From Clostridium sp. CAG:594 (GTDB lineage: Bacteria > Bacillota_I > Bacilli_A > RF39 > UBA660), in contig FR881490.1 of NCBI GenBank assembly GCA_000434835.1, positions 3,899 to 37,511 on the forward strand: a stretch of 33,613 nt of DNA. Reading direction: 5' to 3'. A program made the translations under genes and the position numbers. This document shows, piece by piece, positions 1 through 7,078 of this stretch. The notes under the pieces were generated by a model, which was not told the origin of the DNA, searched no databases, and saw only the letters and a list, made by a program, of their open reading frames with translations. The first letter of the stretch is position 1. The number at the start of each line of letters is the position of its first letter.

Positions 1-75
1 ATACATATTAACCTTTTTTTTATCATTTGGAATAAACTCTTCTACTTTTCTTGTTAATGTATTATATATTTTCAT
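1..75 (-). CDS. cysS: Cysteinyl-tRNA synthetase, N-terminal 25 codons (cut by left window edge)
   Basis: Only the first 25 codons are inside the window; the frame stays open to base 1. The peptide begins MKIYNTLTRKVEEFIP and ends VNMY. This matches the very conserved start of CysS (K-I-x-N-T-L-T-R, then V-x-M-Y just before the zinc-ligand Cys of the first Rossmann motif). CysS charges tRNA-Cys in the cytoplasm. The start is ATG with the Shine-Dalgarno sequence AGGAAGTG eight bases upstream, and this site overlaps the last codons of a 44-aa reading frame, so translation may be coupled. A clpC-cysS neighbourhood also occurs in Bacillus. The identity rests on 25 residues plus context. Confidence 0.8.
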   Translation of the reverse strand, partial: MKIYNTLTRKVEEFIPNDKKKVNMY

Positions 76-80
76 AACTA

Positions 81-215
81 TCACTTCCTATTATCATTTC
101 TTATTTGTCTTCTTTTTACTTTTACTTTTCCTTGTTCGTATAAAACTTTAGGTTTAGAACAACAATAAATCCCCCTTTTATATATAAAATTCTTATTAAT
201 CATTTCTTCTTTCAT
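81..215 (-). CDS. Small 44-aa protein or leader peptide just upstream of cysS
   Basis: This is an ATG-started frame of 44 codons ending in TGA, preceded by an AGGTGA-type ribosome binding site. It is basic and contains an adjacent Cys-Cys pair at residues 18-19 (IYCCSK), followed by a Lys/Arg-rich C-terminus (GKVKVKRRQIR). I do not recognise a family. It lies between the clpC terminator and cysS, behind a TATAAT box, and its stop is only five bases from the cysS start, with the cysS ribosome binding site inside its last codons. It could be a real small protein, or a leader peptide whose Cys codons sense charged tRNA-Cys. The second idea is inference only. It could also be non-coding leader with a chance frame. 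Confidence 0.5.
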   Translation of the reverse strand: MKEEMINKNFIYKRGIYCCSKPKVLYEQGKVKVKRRQIRNDNRK

Positions 216-256
216 AAGTCACCTAACAATAAATAAAATTAATTCTTTATATTTTT

Positions 257-262
257 ATTATA
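257..262 (-). promoter_or_regulatory. Probable -10 box for the small ORF and cysS
   Basis: A perfect TATAAT on the minus strand lies between the clpC terminator and the 44-aa frame, placing a start of transcription about 35 bases before its ATG. No good -35 is visible in the surrounding poly-A/T tract. Confidence 0.4.
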
Positions 263-282
263 CAATAAATTAAAAAAATTAA

Positions 283-311
283 AAAGTGATATATCACCTT
301 TATATCACTTT
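283..311 (-). terminator. Intrinsic terminator of clpC
   Basis: A perfect 11-bp stem (AAAGTGATATA at 283-293 pairing with TATATCACTTT at 301-311) with a 7-base loop lies directly behind the clpC stop codon. On the minus strand it is followed by a T-rich tract. Confidence 0.8.
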
Positions 312-315
312 ATGC

Positions 316-2559
316 TTATATTTTGAGTTCTATGTCACTTTTATAATTAATTAAACCCTCTGTTATCTGGTTTTCAATCTTTATTAATGAATCATTTATA
401 AGTGATTTTAAATCCTTAGACGAACTAATAAGTTTTAATATTTCTTCTTTATAATGAGCTGGAAGTTTTACCTTTGCATCATCATAATTTTTTATAAGAT
501 TATTTATTTTGTTTATTAATATTTCTTCCTTATCTTTATTAGTTAGTTTTTTTAACTCTATAACATCAAATACTTTATCTTTTATCTCACTTGGTAAATT
601 TAGGTTTGATTTATCATCGTTTGTAAATCCTAATTTTTTTTCATTTTCTAAGTTTCTATTTTCAAATATAATAACAGAATTAGTAAAATCTATCTTTTTA
701 CCACTTGCATCTTCTATCTTTCCATCACTTAGTATTCTTTCAAATAAGCTTTTAACTTCTGTGCAAGCTTGGCTAAAGTTTTCCACAATAAAAGTAGTTG
801 ATGGATTACTCCTTACCTTTTCAAATATATTATTTTTATTATCATAGCCTAGATAACCTGCTGTTGTACCAATTAGCTTACTTATCATATGATATTCCTT
901 ATACTCTGACAAATCTATTTTAACTATGTCTTTTAAATTACTAATAAGTTTTAAATATTCGGTTGCTAAAAGAGTTTTACCAGTTCCTTTAGGACCAGTA
1001 ATTATTAGTGAATAACATCTTTTATTTTTTGATAAATCATTTCTTTTTAATGAATTTACTATTTTTTTAACGGCTTCTTCTTGGCCAATTATCGTTTTAT
1101 TTAAATTACTTTCCAAACTATTATAAAATCTTCTTCTTACCATTTTATCGCCAATACCATTTATATTACCTTTGCTTCTTATTACGTCTAACACATCTTT
1201 TTTAGTTACTTTTTTCTTATAAATTGTTATCTTTTCTAACTCTTTTTTAATATTATTTTCCATACTTTTATAAAGGTATGCTTTTTTAAAATCATTATTA
1301 GATAATGCCTTATTTTTATTATATGATGTTTTCTTTAATTTCTCATTTAAACGTTTCATCATTTTTTCCGGCTTACTTTCAAGTATGCTTGCCTTTGCAC
1401 ATACTTCATCTAATATATCAATTGATTTATCCGGTTCAAAACGGTTAGTAAGATATCTATCAGATAAGTAAACTATTTCTTTTATTAAAGAATTATCAAT
1501 TTTTATATTATGATATTTTTCATATAATGGCTTTATTTCAGTAAGTATTTTTATGACACTTTTTGTATCAGGTTCTTTTACTAGAACACTTTGAAAACGT
1601 CTTGCAAGTGCTAAATCTGGCTCTATATATTTTTTATATTCATCTTCTGTTGTTGCTCCTATTATTCTAACTCCTCCTCTAGCTAAAGCAGGTTTAAAAA
1701 TGTTTGAAGCATCAATCGCTCCTTCTGCTCCTCCCGCTCCTACCATGGTATGAATTTCATCTATAAATAAAATAATGTCTGGATTGTCTTCAAGTTCTTT
1801 AATCAAAGTCTTCATCTTTTCTTCAAACTCGCCGCGATATTTAGTACCCGATACTAATGAAAATATATTTAAAGAAATTATTTTTTTATCTTTCAAAAAC
1901 GAAGGACATTTATCACTTACCATTAAATTTGCTATTCCTTCAACAATCGCTGTTTTACCAACACCCGCTGGTCCTATCAAGATAGGATTATTCTTTTTTC
2001 TTCTAAGTAATATTTCTACCACCTTATCAATTTCTTTTTCTCTACCTATTACTGGATCTAACTTTTTTTCTTTAGCAAGACGAGTTAAGTCAGTTCCTTG
2101 TTCATCAAGAAGAAGTTTTTTTCTTTTATTATTCTTATTATTTTTCTTTATTCTTAAGTCATAATATAATTTATCTATGTTTACGTTAAAACTCTTAAGA
2201 ATGGTATGTGCTATTCCATCTTCCTCATCTAATATTGAAATTATAATTATCTCAGGATTAACAACCTTGTTATTTTCTTCTCTAGCTTCTATAACAGCAT
2301 TTTCTAAAACCCTCTTAAGTAGTGGTGTATATAAAACAAACTTGCTTTTTTTACTTCCAACCCCTACTAAACTAACTAATTTTTCTTTAAATTTATCATA
2401 TGTTACTTTATGTTTTTTTAGTATATCTTTTAATTTACTGTTTTTTAATATAGATAAAAAAAGATGTTCACTTCCAACATAAGGATGGTTTAAATCATCT
2501 CTTTCTTTTTCAGCATTTTTTAATATATGTCTTACTTCCTCACTAAAATTAACAAACAT
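316..2559 (-). CDS. clpC: ClpC-type AAA+ unfoldase with a degenerate second ATPase domain
   Basis: This is a two-AAA Hsp100 unfoldase that should feed substrates to ClpP in the cytoplasm. Domains in order: Clp-N repeats (about 5-135); D1 with Walker A GPAGVGKT (196-203), Walker B IDEIH (D267, E268) and Arg fingers R320/R321; a short middle domain (about 400-450) typical of ClpC; D2 with Walker A GPKGTGKT (522-529) and a GYLG pore loop. In D2 the Walker B Asp is Val592, the sensor-1 Asn position reads ENRN, the Arg-finger region has Lys, and the GAR sensor-2 motif is absent. An LGF tripeptide (643-645), the usual ClpP-contact loop, remains. At 747 aa it is shorter than the usual 810 or so. The start at 2559 has the strong site AAAGGAGA; an upstream in-frame start would lie in the preceding terminator. 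A TAGAAT box at 2580-2585 may be its -10. The ctsR-mcsA-mcsB genes that usually precede clpC are absent. Confidence 0.9.
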   Translation of the reverse strand: MFVNFSEEVRHILKNAEKERDDLNHPYVGSEHLFLSILKNSKLKDILKKHKVTYDKFKEKLVSLVGVGSKKSKFVLYTPLLKRVLENAVIEAREENNKVVNPEIIIISILDEEDGIAHTILKSFNVNIDKLYYDLRIKKNNKNNKRKKLLLDEQGTDLTRLAKEKKLDPVIGREKEIDKVVEILLRRKKNNPILIGPAGVGKTAIVEGIANLMVSDKCPSFLKDKKIISLNIFSLVSGTKYRGEFEEKMKTLIKELEDNPDIILFIDEIHTMVGAGGAEGAIDASNIFKPALARGGVRIIGATTEDEYKKYIEPDLALARRFQSVLVKEPDTKSVIKILTEIKPLYEKYHNIKIDNSLIKEIVYLSDRYLTNRFEPDKSIDILDEVCAKASILESKPEKMMKRLNEKLKKTSYNKNKALSNNDFKKAYLYKSMENNIKKELEKITIYKKKVTKKDVLDVIRSKGNINGIGDKMVRRRFYNSLESNLNKTIIGQEEAVKKIVNSLKRNDLSKNKRCYSLIITGPKGTGKTLLATEYLKLISNLKDIVKIDLSEYKEYHMISKLIGTTAGYLGYDNKNNIFEKVRSNPSTTFIVENFSQACTEVKSLFERILSDGKIEDASGKKIDFTNSVIIFENRNLENEKKLGFTNDDKSNLNLPSEIKDKVFDVIELKKLTNKDKEEILINKINNLIKNYDDAKVKLPAHYKEEILKLISSSKDLKSLINDSLIKIENQITEGLINYKSDIELKI

Positions 2560-2625
2560 AAAAGTCTCCTTTCTAAAACATTCTATGATTGTTATGGGTA
2601 AAGTATTTAATTTTAATACACAAAA

Positions 2626-2646
2626 AAAGGACATTTATTGTCCTTT
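2626..2646 (-). terminator. Terminator after the split transporter
   Basis: An 8-bp perfect stem (AAAGGACA / TGTCCTTT, loop of 5) is followed by a T run on the minus strand. It begins about 8 bases after the stop codon of the transporter C-half and isolates clpC. Confidence 0.8.
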
Positions 2647-2653
2647 CTTATAT

Positions 2654-3658
2654 TTATACTAATGCAAATACTATTATTGCTGCAACTATTACTATTACAA
2701 ATAATGCAAGTAATACCTTCCAGATGTATTTGAACCATTTTCCAAATGGAATATCTAGGTAATATAAACCAATTATTAATCCAACTGAAGTAGGTGCAAT
2801 TATCATCATTAGGTTAAATAAACTCTGCATTATTAATCCTAATACTCCGTATAAATCAGAGTTTGTTACTGCTGATGTAAATACTGGAGCGATAGTTGAT
2901 ACAAAGTAATGGAAATCACTAGTTAACACACTTCCTACCATAGATGCTAATGATATAGTTGCAATGTTAAATCCTTTAGCCCATGATACTATCCAGTTTG
3001 TAATAGTTACGTTTACACCAGATGTTACCATAATAACTAATACGATACTTATAAGCATTGCAGTTATTGCAACAGGTAATACTTTCTTGATTCCACATGT
3101 TACTGTTTCAACAAAATCATTGAATTTGATTTTAGAACATAGTGCTATAACACCTGCTAAAACAAATAATAATATTGCAACATCAGTCATAGTCCAAGAA
3201 CCAATTGCATTTATTACACCACTTGATGAACCTGTTGTAGCATCTACTGAAACAGGAGCGCCAATTATATTACTAAATACTGCATAATTTCCAATTTTAA
3301 TTTTTGATAAAGTTGTATTAAAATCAGAAAATGCTGTAAATTTAGTAAATAAAGATTCCCAAGGTATTATTGTAGCTAGAACAAATAATACAAATAGTAC
3401 TAAACTAACTCCAAATAATACGTTACTTCTTCTTTCAGATGTAACAGATATTTGTCCATCTTTATCTGCTTTTTCAGTTAATACGGTAATAAACTCAGCT
3501 ACTGATAAAATTGTAGGAATTCCTGTCCAGCAGAATAATATGCTTAAAAGTCCTGATTTTATCTTACCAGCATAAAATTTATTTATACCAAAGGTACCTA
3601 GTAAAAGAGTTAATACTGCATATAGAGTTTTATTTACTTTTCTGTTAGTATCTTTCAT
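2654..3658 (-). CDS. C-terminal half of a DcuC/YfcC-type carrier fused behind a TM2 domain
   Basis: This is a 334-aa membrane protein. Residues 8-62 look like a TM2 domain: two hydrophobic helices around the signature GTFGINKFYAGK. Residues 78-334 look like the second half of the C4-dicarboxylate anaerobic carrier family (YfcC/DcuC type), with helices at about 78-98, 158-174, 192-212 and 310-333. They end in the family-like stretch IAPTSVGLIIG followed by PFGKWFKYIW. It lacks the N-terminal half of the family, which is encoded by the gene just upstream. The ATG shares one base with that gene's stop (TAATG), so the two are translationally coupled. The likely role is transport of an organic acid or amino-acid-like substrate as a two-chain carrier. 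The substrate cannot be told from the sequence. Confidence 0.7.
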   Translation of the reverse strand: MKDTNRKVNKTLYAVLTLLLGTFGINKFYAGKIKSGLLSILFCWTGIPTILSVAEFITVLTEKADKDGQISVTSERRSNVLFGVSLVLFVLFVLATIIPWESLFTKFTAFSDFNTTLSKIKIGNYAVFSNIIGAPVSVDATTGSSSGVINAIGSWTMTDVAILLFVLAGVIALCSKIKFNDFVETVTCGIKKVLPVAITAMLISIVLVIMVTSGVNVTITNWIVSWAKGFNIATISLASMVGSVLTSDFHYFVSTIAPVFTSAVTNSDLYGVLGLIMQSLFNLMMIIAPTSVGLIIGLYYLDIPFGKWFKYIWKVLLALFVIVIVAAIIVFALV

Positions 3659-4422
3659 TACTTAGCCACCTTCTTTCTAGTAGCACTTTTTTTAGTAGTT
3701 TTAGAGGCAACCTTTTTAGGCGCACTCTTACTAGCTGCTTTTTTAGTAGCAGTAGTCTTTGTAGAAGCTTTTACTTTAGTTTCCTTCTTCTCTTCTTTTT
3801 TTGCTTCTTTCTTTTCTATTTTCTTAGCTTTTTTAGGTGCTTTAGTAAAGAAAATTAATACTGCTAAAGAAAGAACTAAAACGATTACTTTAACTAGTAG
3901 TAAAGTGTTAACCTTTAATGAAAGTGTTCTAAATAAAGTGCTGTTATAAATTCCACACATAGATCCAATTAATGATGCTACAATTGTAGATGCTAATATA
4001 ACTTTCTTATCAATATTTAACTTATTCATAACTTGGTATATATATGGAACAAATACTAGTAGTATCATCCAATCACTTACTACACAAGCTAAAATACCAA
4101 ACACGATTATGGTTATAATAACTAATAATCTTTCTTTTCCTTCAAAAATTGAAGCTGTACGATCTACGAATTTTTTGTATACATCTAACTTATTTAATAC
4201 TGCATAGAAGCAAGCTATTGCAACTATGAATACCGCAATTCCATTAAAATATGAAATTGAAACACTTAAGTTAGATAGTAAAGACCATACTCCAACACCA
4301 GCAACTGCACCCTTTGTTATGTTACCACTATAGTCAGCATAAGAACCTGGAATAAATAAAGTTAATAACCAAGCTACACATACGGTGATTGCTAGAACTT
4401 TGAACAAATTATATTTCTTCAT
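3658..4422 (-). CDS. N-terminal half of a DcuC/YfcC-type carrier with a lysine-rich tail
   Basis: This is a 254-aa protein. About six hydrophobic helices (near 8-25, 57-76, 97-115, 118-133, 140-158 and 172-193) resemble the first half of YfcC/DcuC carriers, including the N-terminal helix ending in FIPGSY and a VSDWMILLVF segment. The protein then changes to a 60-residue tail (195-254) that is about 40% Lys, with Ala, Thr and Ser. The tail has blocks such as KKEAKKEEKKE and KKAASKSAPKK and resembles histone-H1-like bacterial tails. The frame ends cleanly in TAA, overlapping the ATG of the C-half. The ribosome binding site is GGGAGGA. By family topology the tail is probably cytoplasmic. The role of the tail is unknown. 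I see the split and the tail directly; the joint function of the two genes is inferred. Confidence 0.7.
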   Translation of the reverse strand: MKKYNLFKVLAITVCVAWLLTLFIPGSYADYSGNITKGAVAGVGVWSLLSNLSVSISYFNGIAVFIVAIACFYAVLNKLDVYKKFVDRTASIFEGKERLLVIITIIVFGILACVVSDWMILLVFVPYIYQVMNKLNIDKKVILASTIVASLIGSMCGIYNSTLFRTLSLKVNTLLLVKVIVLVLSLAVLIFFTKAPKKAKKIEKKEAKKEEKKETKVKASTKTTATKKAASKSAPKKVASKTTKKSATRKKVAK

Positions 4423-4514
4423 TGTTATGTTTTCCTCCCTAAATATTATTTTATTTCATTTTTTGGCCAAAATTATGACAAAAGCACCATATCATAACTT
4501 TGTCCTACAATTTA

Positions 4515-4520
4515 ATTATA
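4515..4520 (-). promoter_or_regulatory. Probable extended -10 of the split-transporter operon
   Basis: TGTTATAAT on the minus strand lies just past the dusB stop codon, about 95 bases before the transporter start. It has an extended TG motif; no convincing -35 is seen. Confidence 0.45.
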
Positions 4521-4527
4521 ACATATT

Positions 4528-5502
4528 TTAAGAAAGATTTTCCATATATTCTGTTATTGTACTTATAAATTCTTCTTTTGTTTTAAGCTCATATAATCTT
4601 TTTTTAACATTTACTCCATTAGGAAGTCCTTTTAAATACCAAGCAGCATGTGTACGCATCTCAAGTGTTGCAACTTTTTCTGGTTTTATTTTAAGTAAGT
4701 AATCAAAATGCTTTAAGCAGGTTTCCATCCTTTCTATTGGACTTTCATCTTTAAGAAGCACACCATCTTCTAAATATCTTACAATTTGTTTTATTAAGTA
4801 AGGATTACCTAAAGTCCCACGACCTATCATTACGGCATCACATCCGGTTTCATCAATCATTTTTTTAGCGTCTTTAGCTGATAAAATATCACCATTACCA
4901 ATTACCGGAATATTAACTGCTTCTTTTACTTCCTTTATTATGTTCCAATCAGATTTACCACTATACCCCTGGGAGCGTGTTCTAGGATGCACTGCAATTG
5001 CACTAGCTCCTGCCTTCTCACAAGTTTTTGCAACCAAAACAGCATTGATACTATTTTTATCCCAGCCACTTCTTATTTTAACAGTTACTGGCACGTTTAC
5101 TGCTTCTTTTACAGCCTTTACTATTTCATATATTTTATCTGGATCTTTTAAAAGAGCAGAACCCGCTTGTGATTTAACTGCTACCTTAGGTACTGGACAC
5201 CCCATATTTATATCTATAATATCAGGATGCATACTTTTTTCTATTATTTTTGCAGCCTCAACAAAGCTTTCTTTATCACTACCAAATATCTGCTGACTAA
5301 TAGGTCTTTCATCTTCCGTCATATAAAGCATTTCTTTAGTCTTTTCATTATTATAAACAAGGGCTTTATCACTTACCATCTCAGCATATAAAAGACCTGC
5401 TCCCATTTCTTTTATTATTCTTCTAAAAGCACTATTACAAACACCAGCCATAGGTGCTAAAACAACTCTGTTTTTTATTTCTACATTTCCTATTTTAAAC
5501 AT
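4528..5502 (-). CDS. dusB: tRNA-dihydrouridine synthase
   Basis: A flavin-dependent enzyme that reduces uridines in tRNA D-loops. It is a 324-aa TIM barrel with the family marks in order: LAPMAGVCNSAFR near the N-terminus (FMN site), NMGCPVPK with catalytic Cys102, KIRSGWD, HPRTRSQGYSG, GNGDI and IGRGTLGNPYL (FMN phosphate binding). The start chosen is the ATG at 5502 with GGAGTG as ribosome binding site; the frame extends upstream without a site. In Bacillus the dusB homologue lies upstream of lysS-ctsR-mcsAB-clpC. Here the genes between dusB and clpC are replaced by the split transporter. DusB is the best subgroup given length and context. Confidence 0.93.
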   Translation of the reverse strand: MFKIGNVEIKNRVVLAPMAGVCNSAFRRIIKEMGAGLLYAEMVSDKALVYNNEKTKEMLYMTEDERPISQQIFGSDKESFVEAAKIIEKSMHPDIIDINMGCPVPKVAVKSQAGSALLKDPDKIYEIVKAVKEAVNVPVTVKIRSGWDKNSINAVLVAKTCEKAGASAIAVHPRTRSQGYSGKSDWNIIKEVKEAVNIPVIGNGDILSAKDAKKMIDETGCDAVMIGRGTLGNPYLIKQIVRYLEDGVLLKDESPIERMETCLKHFDYLLKIKPEKVATLEMRTHAAWYLKGLPNGVNVKKRLYELKTKEEFISTITEYMENLS

Positions 5503-5524
5503 AAAATCACTCCAAACTGAAACT

Positions 5525-5530
5525 ATTATA
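5525..5530 (-). promoter_or_regulatory. Probable -10 box of dusB
   Basis: TATAAT on the minus strand lies immediately downstream of the terminator of the 52-aa gene and 23 bases before the dusB ATG. The terminator sequence itself would occupy the -35 region. Confidence 0.5.
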
Positions 5531-5534
5531 TAAT

Positions 5535-5563
5535 AAAAAGAAACCAATTAAAAGTTTCTTTTT
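5535..5563 (-). terminator. Terminator of the 52-aa gene
   Basis: A perfect 10-bp stem (AAAAAGAAAC / GTTTCTTTTT, loop of 9). The stop codon of the 52-aa gene (5548-5550) lies in the loop. Confidence 0.7.
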
Positions 5564-5706
5564 CTAGATATTACTTTAGAATAGCCCTTTGTATTAGGTT
5601 TAGTTTGCATTCTTTCTTTAGCCTTTATTCTTACAATCCAATCATTGTATGTATTAACATCTATTTTTTGTTCCATAAGTAATGTCCATAATTGCATTTC
5701 TGTCAT
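5548..5706 (-). CDS. Uncharacterised 52-aa basic protein
   Basis: A complete small gene with ATG at 5706, an AAAGGA ribosome binding site, a TAA stop and its own terminator. The 52-aa product starts MTEMQLWTLLMEQKID, continues through a YNDWIVRIKAKERM segment, and ends in a basic tail (VISRKRNF). It has no membrane segment or signal peptide. The layout (Trp near the N-terminus, then a short helix-turn-helix-like amphipathic region) vaguely recalls the YqzL type of small Firmicutes proteins, but I cannot support that assignment. Codon use matches the neighbours. It stands alone between femABX and dusB with its own promoter and terminator, which supports it being a real gene. Confidence 0.7.
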   Translation of the reverse strand: MTEMQLWTLLMEQKIDVNTYNDWIVRIKAKERMQTKPNTKGYSKVISRKRNF

Positions 5707-5739
5707 TTTGAATTTTTCCTTTCATAATTAATGAAATGT

Positions 5740-5748
5740 ATTGTATCA
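5740..5748 (-). promoter_or_regulatory. Extended -10 promoter of the 52-aa gene
   Basis: TGATACAAT on the minus strand lies 34 bases before the ATG, with a weak TTTAAC 17 bases further upstream. Confidence 0.5.
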
Positions 5749-5808
5749 CAAAATTTTACAAAGTTAAATAAAAACGACAAAAGATGACAATTTTTCGCAT
5801 TTAAAAAG

Positions 5809-5825
5809 GATAGCTTTCCGCTATC
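5809..5825 (-). terminator. Terminator of the pduL-femABX operon
   Basis: A GATAGC / GCTATC stem with a 5-base loop, extended by weaker pairs, followed by TTTTT on the minus strand. The stem includes the femABX stop codon. Confidence 0.7.
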
Positions 5826-7062
5826 TCTTTGATCTTATAAATTTACGAATACTCATAAGCATGTTAAATACTTTATACCAAAATTTATTAATTATTAAAT
5901 CATATTCTCCAACAAGTTCAAGTACGTTTGGATTAAACTTAGATTTAAATGTTGATAAATGATCTTCAAGTGATCCATCTATACCACCTAAATCACAATA
6001 ATCACAAGACTTATCTAAACAATAACATAACCTGTAAAACATAAGGCCATTAGTTATTTTAAGAGATGGTAAGATTTTTGTGTTTGTTCCAGCGTATAAG
6101 AATGATGCAGTTTTTATTCCAGATTTACAAGTTGGCATCATAACTATAGTTGCTCCTGCAAGTGGATTATTACCATATTCTTTTTTTATTTCTTCTGCTT
6201 CTTTTATTTGCTTTAAACAAAATTCTTTTTTATTTTCATGTTCTTTCATATCATTTTCAAGAAACTTAATATATTTATCAATATCAACCCTTGCAAAGAA
6301 TAAAACAGCGTTATCTGGAAAAGCATCCATTAGCTTTTTAAAATATTTTTCACTTCTAAGTGCTATATGCTGTCTTTCTTCCGTGCAATTTAAAACACTT
6401 ATTAAATCCTTAACATCTTCTTTATTTGTAGAATAACTAAAGTAAACTCCTCTATCCTCATGATACTTTCCTATATAATTTCTTGTATTTTTAGGAAACG
6501 TTCTTCTAAGTTCTTCTTTTTCATAAAAGTTACCATCTTTATCCTTAAGAGAAATAGCCATCGTATATCTTGGCTGGATATATGCGTTTACTTCCTTTTT
6601 AAATCCACCATGAACAAAGCCTAAATTTTCTAACTTTTTAACTATTTTATCAGTATCTAAAGTAAAAGTTTTCCTTACCTCTATTCCCTTATTTTTCTTT
6701 ATGTTTTGGATATTATCTTCACTAAAACAAATAAATGGATCAATTTTTATATCTATTGCACCATTTTTCTTGGCATAATTTTTTAATTCTTTAACAAATA
6801 TTTTTAGAGCTTCATCATTATCATATGATGTAACAAATCCCCTTGGTATGTAAAATAATTTCTTACCTAAAAATAGGTTCCTTTTTAATATCATTGCTCC
6901 GCATACCAGCTTTTTATCAGAATATAGTCCAACATAATCATTATCCCACGCTGTTTTAACAAGACTCCAAGCGGGCGTTTGCATAAATGATGTAGAAGGA
7001 AAATTCCTTACAAATTTATCATATTCTTTACTATCAATACCCGTTTTAAATTGATATTTCAT
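5821..7062 (-). CDS. FemABX-family peptidoglycan interpeptide-bridge aminoacyltransferase
   Basis: A 413-aa FemA/FemB/MurM-type enzyme, which uses aminoacyl-tRNA to add amino acids to the stem peptide of lipid-linked wall precursors at the inner membrane face. The sequence shows the paired GNAT-like fold hallmarks: an N-terminal block with SFMQTPAWSLVK, the KLFYIPRGFV strand, the second-half RRTFPKNTRNYIGK helix, a charged helical arm (FLENDMKEHENKKEF...) where FemA has its coiled-coil hairpin, and the C-terminal block YCDLGGIDG. The start at 7062 has AAAAAGGG at good spacing; an ATG nine bases earlier abuts the same site. It follows pduL by a short gap and shares its promoter. The specific amino acid added cannot be read from the sequence. 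A second peptidoglycan gene type (M23) in the window fits a walled cell. Confidence 0.85.
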   Translation of the reverse strand: MKYQFKTGIDSKEYDKFVRNFPSTSFMQTPAWSLVKTAWDNDYVGLYSDKKLVCGAMILKRNLFLGKKLFYIPRGFVTSYDNDEALKIFVKELKNYAKKNGAIDIKIDPFICFSEDNIQNIKKNKGIEVRKTFTLDTDKIVKKLENLGFVHGGFKKEVNAYIQPRYTMAISLKDKDGNFYEKEELRRTFPKNTRNYIGKYHEDRGVYFSYSTNKEDVKDLISVLNCTEERQHIALRSEKYFKKLMDAFPDNAVLFFARVDIDKYIKFLENDMKEHENKKEFCLKQIKEAEEIKKEYGNNPLAGATIVMMPTCKSGIKTASFLYAGTNTKILPSLKITNGLMFYRLCYCLDKSCDYCDLGGIDGSLEDHLSTFKSKFNPNVLELVGEYDLIINKFWYKVFNMLMSIRKFIRSKR

Positions 7063-7078
7063 CCTTATCATCCCTTTT

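Noticed and set aside
76..282. T-box riboswitch upstream of cysS
   Set aside because: The spacer is short and lacks the T-box sequence and an antiterminator/terminator pair; the only hairpin belongs to the end of clpC.
509..2482. Several plus-strand open frames opposite clpC, and similar ones opposite dusB, femABX, dnaB, ychF, abgT, lgt and uvrA
   Set aside because: They have no ribosome binding sites, are hydrophobic Leu/Ser/Phe-rich translations of an AT-rich antisense strand, and lie wholly opposite strong genes.
2560..2625. CtsR or CIRCE heat-shock operator before clpC
   Set aside because: No GGTCAAA-type direct repeat and no TTAGCACTC inverted repeat is present in this spacer.
2654..4422. 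The split transporter as a simple frameshift or sequencing error
   Set aside because: The upstream frame ends in a clean TAA after a long unique tail, and the downstream gene starts with its own TM2 domain. Neither piece can be joined into an ordinary carrier by one base change.
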